A DNA stretch of 20,084 nucleotides from Nitratifractor sp. (lineage in GTDB: Bacteria > Campylobacterota > Campylobacteria > Campylobacterales > Sulfurovaceae). Numbering within the stretch: the stretch's first letter is position 1; each line of letters begins with the position of its first letter. Positions 12,829 to 20,084 of this stretch are shown in pieces. The DNA lies in assembly GCA_015490055.1 (NCBI GenBank), contig WFYP01000158.1, positions 1-20,084 of the forward strand, in the 5' to 3' direction. A program made the position numbers and the translations under genes. Below the pieces are notes generated by a model. The model had not been told where the DNA came from. It worked only from the letters and a program-made list of their open reading frames with translations, and did no database searches.

Positions 12829-13794
12829 CTAAATAGGCAAATAAATCTTATCAACAAGCTCTTGATACTCCATCTCTAAATTGGAATCGAGCGTAATTCC
12901 ACCGCCACTATGATAATATAGTTTATCGCCCTCTTTTGCAATAGCTCTAATCATCACAGCAGACTTTAAACTCGTGCCATCATAAACACCAAATACACCA
13001 CAATAAAGCCCACGAGAAGAGTTTTCAACTCTATCGATAATCTCTAAAGTACTCCTCTTTGGAGTTCCACTAATAGAGCCAGCAGGTGTTAGCTTATCTA
13101 ATATTTTGCCCAAATTTTTATGCCAATTTTCACTAAGCTTAGCTTTTATCTCTGAGCTAACTTGTAAAAGCTCTCTGTCGCCTGCTTTTATCTTATCGAT
13201 ATATCTAAATCTTGGCACACTTGTCTTAATACCCACCATATTTAAGTCGTTACGCATTAAATCGACTATCATAGTATGTTCTGCTGTCTCTTTTAAATCG
13301 TTTAAAATCTGCTCTTTAGCATTTGGCACGCTTGCATCTATTGTACCCTTCATTGGGTAAGTGCTTATAATATTATCCTCTATTTTTATAAAACACTCAG
13401 GCGAAAAACATACGAATTTATCATCTATCAAAAGTTTATACGGAGCTTTTGCTTGTGTAAATATTTCACCAAGTGTTAGGGTGGTCTCCATCTCGCTCCT
13501 AAAGGTTAAATTTAGCAGATATGTATTGCCTGCCCTTATCTCTTCGATAACTTGCTTAAAGCTATTAGCGTAAGTTTTAAAATCGACTGGATACTTAACC
13601 AAATTAGCCTTTTTACCCAAATCTACGCGAGCTTCGCAATCGAAACTATAAGCAATATCACCACTTAACTCACTTAGCTTTTGTGCAAATATTTGCGTTT
13701 TATCGTACGAGATAATAAAAAGAAATGGCTCTTTTGCACTTGCATACTCAGTTATACGCTCAAAGCCACTAACTCTATCTAAAAATTCAACCAT
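12829..13794 (-). CDS. pabB: Aminodeoxychorismate synthase component I
   Basis: PabB turns chorismate and ammonia into 4-amino-4-deoxychorismate for folate. The 321 residues cover only the chorismate-binding catalytic fold; E. coli PabB has about 450, so much of the N-terminal subdomain is missing or reduced, as in many short PabB forms. Key motifs are IRAGNTYLLNLT (86-97), YPMKGT (146-151) with K149 as the nucleophile that separates PabB from TrpE, IVDLMRNDL (176-184) and PAGSISGTPK (237-246). No PabA or PabC gene is nearby. Its ATG lies inside the end of pyrB with an 8-base overlap, ATGGTTGA, indicating coupled translation. A TrpE identity is less likely because of the Lys. Confidence 0.88.
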   Translation of the reverse strand: MVEFLDRVSGFERITEYASAKEPFLFIISYDKTQIFAQKLSELSGDIAYSFDCEARVDLGKKANLVKYPVDFKTYANSFKQVIEEIRAGNTYLLNLTFRSEMETTLTLGEIFTQAKAPYKLLIDDKFVCFSPECFIKIEDNIISTYPMKGTIDASVPNAKEQILNDLKETAEHTMIVDLMRNDLNMVGIKTSVPRFRYIDKIKAGDRELLQVSSEIKAKLSENWHKNLGKILDKLTPAGSISGTPKRSTLEIIDRVENSSRGLYCGVFGVYDGTSLKSAVMIRAIAKEGDKLYYHSGGGITLDSNLEMEYQELVDKIYLPI

Positions 13795-14668
13795 TATCTA
13801 ATAGTAAATGCTTCAACACTGCCATTCTAACAAAAACACCATTTTTAACCTGCTCCAACACTAGCGATTTAGAGCTTGCTAACACTTCATCGCTAATATC
13901 AATATTTCGCATTACAGGTCCTGGATGCATTACTATAAAATCTCTACCCTCTACCCTATCTTTAGTAACACAGTAGTGTTTAGCATATTCACTATAATCA
14001 TCAAAAATTGGCTTTGCGTGTCGCTCTAGTTGGGCTCTTAAGCTCATTAGTATGTCGGTGTTATCAAGCACATTATCTAAATCTTCAAAATTTTTAAGTT
14101 CAGTCTCTGGCATAAATGGTTTAGGTGCAACTAGCGATACATTTAGCCCCATTTTAGTAAACAGCCTAATACCAGAGCTAGCGACCCTAGAGTTTGCAAT
14201 ATCACCAACAATAGTTAGCCTCTTAGCCTCTATATTTCCATCAAAATGCTCCAAAATAGTAAACAAATCAAGCAAAGCCTGCGTTGGGTGAGCCAAGTTT
14301 CCAGTACCGGCATTTATAATAGGAGTCAGCTCCATATCTGCCAAAACTCTAGCCGTATCATTTTGGGAGTGTCGCAATATTACCCCATCTGGAGCCATTG
14401 CACAAAGGTTAGCAAAAGTATCTTCTAAACTCTCACCCTTTTTAGTCGAAGAGCGTGTAGGGTCTAAATGCACCACACTAGCCCCAAGCCTCTTAGCCGC
14501 CACTTCAAAAGAGCTACGAGTCCTAGTAGATGGCTCAAAAAATAGTGTAATTAAAAGCTTATTATCAAGCAATTTAGGAGGCATCTGCTTCTTAAATGCC
14601 CTTGCATCTGCCATAATCTTAAAAATATCATCTCTGCTTAAACAATTTACATCTACCAAGTGCTGCAT
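13787..14668 (-). CDS. pyrB: Aspartate carbamoyltransferase catalytic chain
   Basis: PyrB joins carbamoyl phosphate and aspartate, the first committed step of pyrimidine synthesis. The 293-residue protein has the carbamoyl phosphate loop FEPSTRTRSSFE (44-55), the KKGES loop (76-80), HPTQALLD (127-134), SLRAQLERH (209-217) and the HPGPVMRN end motif (248-255). It is slightly shorter than the E. coli chain. No regulatory chain gene (pyrI) is present, which fits a class without PyrI. It lies 12 bases after bioD, with an AAAGGG site before its ATG, and overlaps pabB by 8 bases. Confidence 0.95.
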   Translation of the reverse strand: MQHLVDVNCLSRDDIFKIMADARAFKKQMPPKLLDNKLLITLFFEPSTRTRSSFEVAAKRLGASVVHLDPTRSSTKKGESLEDTFANLCAMAPDGVILRHSQNDTARVLADMELTPIINAGTGNLAHPTQALLDLFTILEHFDGNIEAKRLTIVGDIANSRVASSGIRLFTKMGLNVSLVAPKPFMPETELKNFEDLDNVLDNTDILMSLRAQLERHAKPIFDDYSEYAKHYCVTKDRVEGRDFIVMHPGPVMRNIDISDEVLASSKSLVLEQVKNGVFVRMAVLKHLLLDNG

Positions 14669-14680
14669 TACTACCCTTTT

Positions 14681-15310
14681 TTAAGAGAGTATTATATCAA
14701 CAATCTCATTTAAATCATACCATTTTTTAAAATAGTCATCATAAAAAGGCTCTGTTGTTTTCTTAAATGCCTCTTTATCTTTATATAAATTTACACACCA
14801 ATCGTAAGATATTTCGGCACTCTCTAATGCTTTAATGCTTAGTAGTGTTTCGTTTATACACCCTAAGTGGCTTGGGGTTACAAGTAGAGTTTTACACTCT
14901 ATCTCTTTTATTAAATCTAGCATAAAATAGTTCTTAGTTATTGGCACATAAAGCCCACCGGCACCCTCTATTATAAGAAAGTCGCAAAGCTTCTCTAGCT
15001 CGGCGATTTTATCTTTTATAGCCTCTATTTTTATAACCTTTTGAGTATCTGCACTATATGGGGCTGCTGGTAAGCTAAAGGTGTAGGCAGATATATCTTG
15101 TGGATTTAAATCTCTAAAATTAGGGTTATACTTTTGGCAAATTTTCAACAATTTATCAGCATCTGCTGGCACACTACTAACTCCTGTCTCTATTGGCTTA
15201 AGAGCACCAATTTTTACACCCTCTTTCCCTAACTGCTCTAATATTTTAGAAGATGCAAAAGTTTTACCAACATTTGTACCAGTTGCTGTTATAAAAAGTT
15301 TTTTTGCCAT
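14681..15310 (-). CDS. bioD: ATP-dependent dethiobiotin synthetase
   Basis: BioD carboxylates 7,8-diaminononanoate with CO2 and ATP to dethiobiotin. I place the start at ATG 15310 (209 residues) so the protein opens with AKKLFITATGTNVGKT, the family's N-terminus with the P-loop GTNVGKT at 11-17. An in-frame ATG at 15328 would add six residues (MKCEQV); neither has a strong ribosome site, so the choice is open. Other motifs are LKPIETG, with the substrate-binding Lys, and IEGAGGLYVP. It leads a probable bioD-pyrB-pabB operon, biochemically unrelated genes, with no other biotin gene nearby. It diverges from clpS and their -10 elements overlap. Confidence 0.9.
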   Translation of the reverse strand: MAKKLFITATGTNVGKTFASSKILEQLGKEGVKIGALKPIETGVSSVPADADKLLKICQKYNPNFRDLNPQDISAYTFSLPAAPYSADTQKVIKIEAIKDKIAELEKLCDFLIIEGAGGLYVPITKNYFMLDLIKEIECKTLLVTPSHLGCINETLLSIKALESAEISYDWCVNLYKDKEAFKKTTEPFYDDYFKKWYDLNEIVDIILS

Positions 15311-15345
15311 TACTTGCTCACATTTCACTTTAAATTTACAAAATT

Positions 15346-15358
15346 TGGTATAATTATA
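15346..15358. promoter_or_regulatory. Overlapping divergent -10 elements for clpS (+) and bioD (-)
   Basis: The palindrome TATAATTATA (15349-15358) contains TATAAT on the plus strand (15349-15354), preceded by TGG (15346-15348) as an extended -10, and TATAAT on the minus strand (15358-15353). The two -10 boxes share two bases. Predicted starts are near 15361 for clpS and near 15346 for bioD. Only one polymerase could melt the site at a time. Confidence 0.55.
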
Positions 15359-15386
15359 GTAAAAAGAGCTTTAGGAGTAACAAAAA

Positions 15387-15683
15387 GTGCCTAATATAAA
15401 AGAATTAACAGATATAGAGATAGATATTACCAATCCACCGATGTATAAAGTTATACTGCACAACGATGACTATACACCAATGGATTTAGTTATAAATATA
15501 TTAACATCTATATTTCACAAAAGTGTAGATGAAGCAAACAGTATTATGTGGCAAGTACACGAAAAAGGAAAAGCAGTTTGTGGCGTATATGTACACGAAA
15601 TTGCACAAACAAAGGTACAGCAAGTTAAGGCAACTGCTAAGCAAAACGGCTACCCACTACTTGCCACCCTAGAGAAGGAGTAA
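15387..15683 (+). CDS. clpS: ATP-dependent Clp protease adaptor ClpS
   Basis: ClpS is the N-recognin that binds proteins with bulky N-terminal residues (Leu, Phe, Tyr, Trp) and hands them to ClpAP. The 98-residue protein starts at GTG, with AGGAG 9 bases upstream. After a flexible N-terminal tail (about 1-18), which in the family enters the ClpA pore, comes the core: YKVILHNDDYTPMD (20-33) with the N-degron pocket residues N26, D27 and D28, and MWQVHEKGKAVCGVY (54-68) with the pocket histidine H58. The clpA start is 3 bases after its stop, and the clpA ribosome site (GAAGGAG) lies in its last codons. It is the first gene of clpS-clpA-aat-tal. Confidence 0.96.
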   Translation: MPNIKELTDIEIDITNPPMYKVILHNDDYTPMDLVINILTSIFHKSVDEANSIMWQVHEKGKAVCGVYVHEIAQTKVQQVKATAKQNGYPLLATLEKE

Positions 15684-15686
15684 ATT

Positions 15687-17891
15687 ATGATAAGCGTAGA
15701 TTTAAACGAAGTATTTACACGCGGTGTAACATTAGCAAGAAACAATAGACACGAATATTTAACGCTAGAGCATATACTATTAGCGATTGCAAACTCTAAA
15801 ATCGGACATAAAATACTTAGCGATTTAGGGGTAGATATAGACGACTTAACAAAGAATTTAAATATTTATTTAAACAGTCATATCCCACAACTGCCCCAAA
15901 GTGCTGACCCAATGCAAACTATGGCACTATCACAAGCAATTAATGAAATGATGCTACATATCAACTCTGCTGGCAAAAGCGAAGCAACTATTGGAGATAT
16001 GCTAGCAGCATTAATGCTACAAGAAGATAGCTACGCTAAAACCCTGCTAGAGTTTTATGGAGTAGAGAGAATAGATATTTTAGAGTATATCTCTCACCCA
16101 GAAAGTGATAATATAGAGATAGTTTTTGAAGATGAAGAGAAGAGCGAAGCAAAAAGCAAAACCCCACACCTAGACGACTACACGATAGAGCTAACAGCCC
16201 TAGCCAAAGAGGATAAAATCGACGAAGTTATAGGCAGAACCGCCGAGATAGATAGAGTTATGCAAATTCTATGTCGCCGAAAGAAAAACAACCCACTATT
16301 AGTTGGCGAACCAGGTGTCGGAAAGACTGCAATAGCCGAAGGGTTAGCTTTAAAAATTGCTAACGAACAAGTACCAGAAGCCATTGCAAACTCTAAAGTA
16401 TTTGCTCTTGATATGGGCTCATTAATTGCCGGCACAAAATACCGTGGCGATTTTGAAAAACGCATAAAGGGCGTAATTAGCGAAATTAAAGAGGTAGAAA
16501 ATGCGATAATGTTTATCGACGAGATACACACAATAGTAGGAGCAGGTAGCACAAGTGGCGGTAGTATGGATGCAAGTAACCTTTTAAAGCCAGCATTAGC
16601 AAGAGGCGAGCTAAAGTGTATAGGCGCAACAACACACCAAGAGTATAGAAACTTTTTCGATAAAGACAAAGCCCTATCTCGCCGTTTTGGAAAGGTAGAG
16701 ATAGATGAGCCAAGCATAGAAGATACATTTAAAATTTTAAAAGGCTTACAGAAAAAGTACGAAGAGTACCACAATATTAAATTTAGCGACGAAGCACTTC
16801 AGAGTGCAATAGATTTAAGTGTAAAATATATTCACGACCGCTTTTTACCAGATAAAGCGATAGATATTATCGACGATGCTGGGGCATCTTTTATGTTGCG
16901 TTCTATAAAAGGTGAAGTTATTAGCCAAAACGATATTGCAAATATTGTAGCCAAATTGTTAAAACTGCCAGCAAATACAATAGAAAAAGACGATACTAAA
17001 AAGCTTAAAAACTTAGAGAGTAGCTTAAGCAAAAAAATTATTGGACAAAACGAAGCAATAAAAGCCTTAAGCAGTGCCATTAAACGCTCGTATGCGGGGC
17101 TTAACCAACCAAACACACCAATAGGTAGCTTCCTATTTATTGGGCCAACAGGTGTTGGAAAAACTGCCCTTTCGCAAGCTTTGGCAGATGAACTTGGCAT
17201 ACATTTTGAGCGATTAGATATGAGTGAATATATGGAGAAACACGCCGTAAGTCGCCTTATAGGTGCACCTCCGGGCTATGTTGGCTTCGAGCAAGGTGGG
17301 CTTTTAACCGAAATTATCAAAAAGCATCCACACACAGTACTACTGCTTGATGAGGTAGAAAAAGCTCATCCAGACATTATGAATATTTTGCTTCAAATAA
17401 TGGATGGTGCAAAGCTTACAGACAACAATGGCATTATTAGCGACTTTAAGCATGTGGTGCTAATTATGACATCAAACCTTGGAACCAAAGAGGCAAATGT
17501 TATGGGCTTTAATAAAGACGACTCTATTAAAGAGGATAACGCCGTAAAGCAATTCTTTAGTAGCGAATTTAGAAATCGTTTAAGCAAAGTAATAAGTTTT
17601 AATGCCCTTAGCTCAAACGAGTTACAAAGCATTGTTAAAATAGAACTAGAGAAGTTAAACAAACAACTTAAGCCAAAAAATGTAGTTATAAAAGCAAGCC
17701 CATCTGCAATAAAAGAGATAGCAGAGCTTTCAAGCAAAGAGTTTGGAGCTAGAGATATTGCACGAATTATAGACAATAAAATAAAAGAACACCTAAGCGA
17801 AGAGATGCTATTTGGTAAGCTAACAAATGGTGGCGAAGTAAAAGTTGGCTTCAAAAGTGGCGAATTTACACTAGATTTTAAAGCAGACTAA
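15687..17891 (+). CDS. clpA: ATP-dependent Clp protease unfoldase subunit ClpA
   Basis: ClpA is the hexameric AAA+ unfoldase that feeds substrates to ClpP. The 734 residues fall in order: N-terminal ClpS-binding domain (1-140, two repeats, opening with NEVFTRGVTLA), an acidic linker (about 143-165), AAA+ module D1 with GEPGVGKT (207-214) and the FIDEIHTIVGAG Walker B region, and D2 with GPTGVGKT (486-493) and LLDEVEKAHPD. The pore loop KYRGDFE in D1 and GYVGFEQGG in D2 are present. The ClpP-docking loop appears as VMGF (about 605-608). No middle domain is present, which separates it from ClpB. ClpP is not in the window. Its TAA overlaps the aat ATG by one base. Confidence 0.97.
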   Translation: MISVDLNEVFTRGVTLARNNRHEYLTLEHILLAIANSKIGHKILSDLGVDIDDLTKNLNIYLNSHIPQLPQSADPMQTMALSQAINEMMLHINSAGKSEATIGDMLAALMLQEDSYAKTLLEFYGVERIDILEYISHPESDNIEIVFEDEEKSEAKSKTPHLDDYTIELTALAKEDKIDEVIGRTAEIDRVMQILCRRKKNNPLLVGEPGVGKTAIAEGLALKIANEQVPEAIANSKVFALDMGSLIAGTKYRGDFEKRIKGVISEIKEVENAIMFIDEIHTIVGAGSTSGGSMDASNLLKPALARGELKCIGATTHQEYRNFFDKDKALSRRFGKVEIDEPSIEDTFKILKGLQKKYEEYHNIKFSDEALQSAIDLSVKYIHDRFLPDKAIDIIDDAGASFMLRSIKGEVISQNDIANIVAKLLKLPANTIEKDDTKKLKNLESSLSKKIIGQNEAIKALSSAIKRSYAGLNQPNTPIGSFLFIGPTGVGKTALSQALADELGIHFERLDMSEYMEKHAVSRLIGAPPGYVGFEQGGLLTEIIKKHPHTVLLLDEVEKAHPDIMNILLQIMDGAKLTDNNGIISDFKHVVLIMTSNLGTKEANVMGFNKDDSIKEDNAVKQFFSSEFRNRLSKVISFNALSSNELQSIVKIELEKLNKQLKPKNVVIKASPSAIKEIAELSSKEFGARDIARIIDNKIKEHLSEEMLFGKLTNGGEVKVGFKSGEFTLDFKAD

Positions 17892-18616
17892 TGTCATCAA
17901 TATTCGACGAAGATTACTTCATACCGCCACTTAATAAATTTAGTTATAACTTCCCAAATGCAAGAGAGGCAAGCGATGAGGGCTTGCTTGCATATGGTGG
18001 TGGGCTAGAGCCAAACCGCATTTTAAATGCATATCGCCACGGTATATTTCCATGGTTTAACGAAGACGACCCAATTCTTTGGTGGTCGCCTAATCCAAGG
18101 CTTTTACTATACCCTCAAAATTTTAAAGTTAAAAAATCTTTTAGAAAAGTGTTACGAAAAAGGGACTTTTTAGTTAAATTTGATAATAATTTTGAGCATA
18201 CAATTCAAATGTGTGGTAAAATTAGAGAAGAGGAAGGTACTTGGCTTATAAAAGATATGCAAGAAGCATATACCCAGCTCCATAATATGGGCTTTGCACA
18301 CTCTGTAGAGGTTTACAGAGATGGCGAGTTCATAGGTGGGCTTTACGGTATTGCAATGGGCAAAGCTTTTTTTGGCGAAAGTATGGTCTCTTTAGCACCA
18401 AATGCTTCTAAAATAGCACTAAAAGCACTTAGTGATGTCTTAAAAGCAAAAAATTACAAATTTATAGATTGTCAAGTTCCAACACCACACCTCCAAAGTT
18501 TAGGAGCAGAGTTAATCGATAGAGATATTTTTCTCGACGAATTAGAGCTAGCCTTAGAAGATGGCGGAGATATAGGGAGTTGGAGCGACATTAAATGGGA
18601 GTATAACGATGGTTGA
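17891..18616 (+). CDS. aat: Leucyl/phenylalanyl-tRNA-protein transferase
   Basis: Aat adds Leu or Phe from its aminoacyl-tRNA to proteins with N-terminal Lys or Arg, making degrons that ClpS recognises. The 241 residues contain the family signatures FPNAREASDEGLLAYGGGL (17-35), NAYRHGIFPWF (41-51), WWSPNPR (59-65), GTWLIKDMQEAY (112-123) and GGLYGIAMGKAFFGESMVS (144-162). The ATG overlaps the clpA stop (TAATG), and no strong ribosome site is visible, so it depends on coupling to clpA. Its last 8 bases overlap the tal start. It is placed in the same transcript as its functional partners clpS and clpA. Confidence 0.97.
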   Translation: MSSIFDEDYFIPPLNKFSYNFPNAREASDEGLLAYGGGLEPNRILNAYRHGIFPWFNEDDPILWWSPNPRLLLYPQNFKVKKSFRKVLRKRDFLVKFDNNFEHTIQMCGKIREEEGTWLIKDMQEAYTQLHNMGFAHSVEVYRDGEFIGGLYGIAMGKAFFGESMVSLAPNASKIALKALSDVLKAKNYKFIDCQVPTPHLQSLGAELIDRDIFLDELELALEDGGDIGSWSDIKWEYNDG

Positions 18617-19610
18617 TGAAAATAGCGGATTCTCACTTTGGGTAGATTTTATCGAGAGAGACTTCATAAAAAGCAAACTTAAAAATATGGTCGAGTATGG
18701 CACAATCGATGGTGCAACAAGCAACCCATCTATCTTTGCAAATGCAATTACAAAATCGCCTGCTTATAAAGAGCAGTTAGCAGAGCTAGATGGTTTAACT
18801 CCTAAGCAGAAGTACGAAGCTTTAGCAATCGCCGATATCAAAGCAGCTGCCGATGTTCTTAGAGAGTGCTACGATAAAGGCTTAGAGGGCTTTGTAAGCC
18901 TAGAGGTAGACCCATATCTCTCTAACGACACACAAGGTACAATCGATGAAGGCTTAAGACTATTCCAAGCAATCGATGAGCCAAATGTAATGATAAAAGT
19001 GCCTGCAACCAAAGCCGGCTACGACGCTATGACAGAGCTTATGAGCCGTGGAATTAGCGTAAATGCAACCTTAGTTTTCTCGCCAGAGCAAGCCCAAAAG
19101 ACGCTAAAAGCTATGAAAAAAGGAATCGACAAATTCGAGCAATTTGGTGGCAGAAGAGTAGAAGGTGTAATTAGTGTATTTGTAAGCCGTTTCGATAGAA
19201 TGCTAGATAGCAAGCTAAAAGAGGCAGGCATCCCAACAGCAAAAACAGGTGTTTTAAATGCAGCAAAAATTTACAACGATGTAGCAAAGTGCAAAGAGCC
19301 AGCAATTAAAATACTATTCGCAAGTACAGGCGTAAAACCAGAGCAAGGCTTAGAGAAAGATTACTACATCTCATCACTATGTGCAAAACACAGCATCAAC
19401 ACAGCTCCAATAGAGACAATAGAAGCTTACGAACAAAACCCAAACAGAGGCAAACTAGCCCTGCCTATAGATATGGTAACAATAAACGCCCACTTCGACG
19501 CCCTTAAAAATATAGGAATAGATATACAAGAAGTTTACAACACCCTAATGCAAGATGGCTTAAAAGCCTTCGAAGATGCATTTAGCAATATGCTAAAAAC
19601 ACTAGAGTAA
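18609..19610 (+). CDS. tal: Transaldolase
   Basis: Transaldolase moves a dihydroxyacetone unit between sedoheptulose 7-phosphate and glyceraldehyde 3-phosphate in the non-oxidative pentose phosphate pathway. The 333-residue protein has GATSNPSIF (35-43), SLEVDPYLS (97-105), NVMIKVPATKAGYDA (126-140) with the Schiff-base lysine K130, and GISVNATLVFS. GGGAG 7 bases before its ATG is a good ribosome site, placed within aat. The 8-base overlap with aat is ATGGTTGA. It ends the clpS operon and is followed by a hairpin; no functional link with the N-degron genes is evident. Confidence 0.96.
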   Translation: MVDENSGFSLWVDFIERDFIKSKLKNMVEYGTIDGATSNPSIFANAITKSPAYKEQLAELDGLTPKQKYEALAIADIKAAADVLRECYDKGLEGFVSLEVDPYLSNDTQGTIDEGLRLFQAIDEPNVMIKVPATKAGYDAMTELMSRGISVNATLVFSPEQAQKTLKAMKKGIDKFEQFGGRRVEGVISVFVSRFDRMLDSKLKEAGIPTAKTGVLNAAKIYNDVAKCKEPAIKILFASTGVKPEQGLEKDYYISSLCAKHSINTAPIETIEAYEQNPNRGKLALPIDMVTINAHFDALKNIGIDIQEVYNTLMQDGLKAFEDAFSNMLKTLE

Positions 19611-19611
19611 T

Positions 19612-19640
19612 AATGTACAAAGCTATAAAGCTTGTACATT
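19612..19640. terminator. Bidirectional terminator between tal and the dodecin gene
   Basis: AATGTACAAAGCT (19612-19624) pairs with AGCTTGTACATT (19629-19640), a 12 bp stem with one bulged A and the loop ATAA. AT-rich tracts flank it on both sides. It starts two bases beyond the tal stop and lies just beyond the end of the convergent dodecin gene. Confidence 0.75.
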
Positions 19641-19651
19641 AATTATTTAGA

Positions 19652-19855
19652 TTAATCAATCAAAAAAGAGATTTTAGCAGTAATTCTATATTTAACAATC
19701 TTATTATCTTTAACTTTAGCACTTTTATCTTTAATATAGATAGACTTAATATTTCTAACAGACTTAGAAGCCTCAGTAACAGCCTTTTGTGCTGCATCTT
19801 CCCAACTTTTATCTGACTGAGATAATACCTCAATTACTTTTACAACTTTACTCAT
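19652..19855 (-). CDS. Dodecin family protein
   Basis: Dodecins are small proteins that form hollow 12-mers and usually store or buffer flavins. I choose ATG 19855, giving 67 residues (normal length), with AAGGA 6 bases upstream; the frame extends to 19888, but that part (TYIIYKKGIK) falls in a palindromic regulatory region. The strand-helix-strand-strand pattern is clear: VVKVIEV (4-10), SWEDAAQKAVTEASKSV (17-33), NIKSIYIKD (35-43) and IVKYRITAKISFLID. The only Trp is W18 in the SWED motif. The stacking Trp expected in the second strand of flavin-binding dodecins is replaced (IKSIYI), so flavin binding is not assured. Confidence 0.88.
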   Translation of the reverse strand: MSKVVKVIEVLSQSDKSWEDAAQKAVTEASKSVRNIKSIYIKDKSAKVKDNKIVKYRITAKISFLID

Positions 19856-19876
19856 TTTTATTCCTTTTTTATAAAT

Positions 19877-19912
19877 AATATAGGTCACCTATAAAAATAG
19901 ATGACCTATATT
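19877..19912. promoter_or_regulatory. Paired palindromic sites upstream of the dodecin gene, probable operator
   Basis: The perfect 15-base palindrome TATAGGTCACCTATA (19879-19893) is followed by a 12-of-15 copy, AATAGATGACCTATA (19896-19910), with centres 17 bases apart. The outer arms AATATAGGTCA (19877-19887) and TGACCTATATT (19902-19912) also form an 11 bp inverted repeat. A minus-strand TATAAT at 19915-19910 overlaps the outer edge, putting the predicted start within the second copy. This fits binding of a dimeric regulator at two sites, or a hairpin in the leader mRNA. Confidence 0.6.
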
Positions 19913-20084
19913 ATATCACAATTTACCAATATAATTACATAACATAGAAGTAAATAAAATTACTATTTTATTTGTATTTTAACTTATCAAAAAGCAAAAT
20001 TATACTAAATTAAACACAAAACCCTTTTTTGAATAAACAATTTCATTTAATTTATATCATACTGCTATTTAGATAGAATAATAA
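19913..20084. other. AT-rich non-coding end of the window
   Basis: I see no coding sequence in this stretch. AAATAAAA (19952-19959) and TTTTATTT (19966-19973) form an AT-only inverted repeat that could be a weak terminator. A minus-strand TATAAT-like hexamer is at 20004-19999. Nothing else can be supported. Confidence 0.5.

Noticed and set aside
16178..16774. Long minus-strand open frames within clpA (16178-16774, 16832-17200, 17393-17854)
   Set aside because: They are antisense to conserved AAA+ motifs, have Ser/Leu/Ile-rich low-information translations and no recognisable family. They look like codon-bias shadows.
19856..19888. Eleven-residue N-terminal extension of dodecin
   Set aside because: The extension lies on the palindromic regulatory sequence and would make the protein longer than the family. 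ATG 19855 has a good AAGGA site.
1..20084. Mobile element, prophage, toxin-antitoxin or defence system
   Set aside because: I read both strands and found no transposase, integrase, restriction, toxin or phage-like protein. Composition and codon style look uniform across the genes.

Overview
The window is a 20 kb, AT-rich, gene-dense chromosomal segment that looks like a free-living Campylobacterota (formerly Epsilonproteobacteria), probably a sulfur-oxidising Sulfurovum/Sulfurimonas-type microaerophile. The signs are a cytochrome bc complex with a two-haem c subunit, a moaA-queE pair with the Campylobacter-type QueE cysteine pattern, an mnmG-to-petABC neighbourhood and a clpS-clpA-aat operon (both of which I recall from Campylobacter jejuni), an SQR-like flavoprotein, and extended -10 promoters without clear -35 boxes. 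The assignment rests on protein resemblance; no rRNA or tRNA gene is present to confirm it.

Layout. 1-453: the tail of a probable pssA gene, then a 338-base gene-free stretch packed with repeats. 454-2186 (minus): moaA-queE (molybdopterin and 7-deazaguanine biosynthesis), bracketed on both sides by degenerate heptamer repeats. 2408-5098 (minus): petA-petB-petC, a complete quinol:cytochrome c oxidoreductase. 5214-7909 (minus): mnmG and an overlapping unrecognised gene with a faint PseG/GT-B look. 7967-10151 (plus): ribE (riboflavin synthase), a small cupin, a CAP-domain lipoprotein and a DksA/TraR-type regulator. 10196-12731 (minus): an SQR-like flavoprotein, a cysteine-less thioredoxin-fold-like exported protein and a TauE/SafE transporter, possibly a small sulfur-related set. 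12829-15310 (minus): bioD-pyrB-pabB. 15387-19610 (plus): clpS-clpA-aat-tal, in which the first three genes form a bacterial N-degron pathway and tal is a pentose phosphate enzyme. 19652-19855 (minus): a dodecin, preceded by a paired palindromic site.

Most of the window is ordinary housekeeping DNA with overlapping stop/start junctions typical of compact Campylobacterota operons. I see no phage, transposase, CRISPR array, toxin-antitoxin pair or defence island. The parts most worth a second look are non-coding or subtle: the composite repeat block next to queE, the symmetrical -10 elements between divergent genes, the tandem palindromes upstream of the dodecin gene, the SQR-like protein lacking an expected redox cysteine, and the unrecognised gene between mnmG and petA. 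Gene calls are strong; promoter and terminator calls come from sequence pattern alone.
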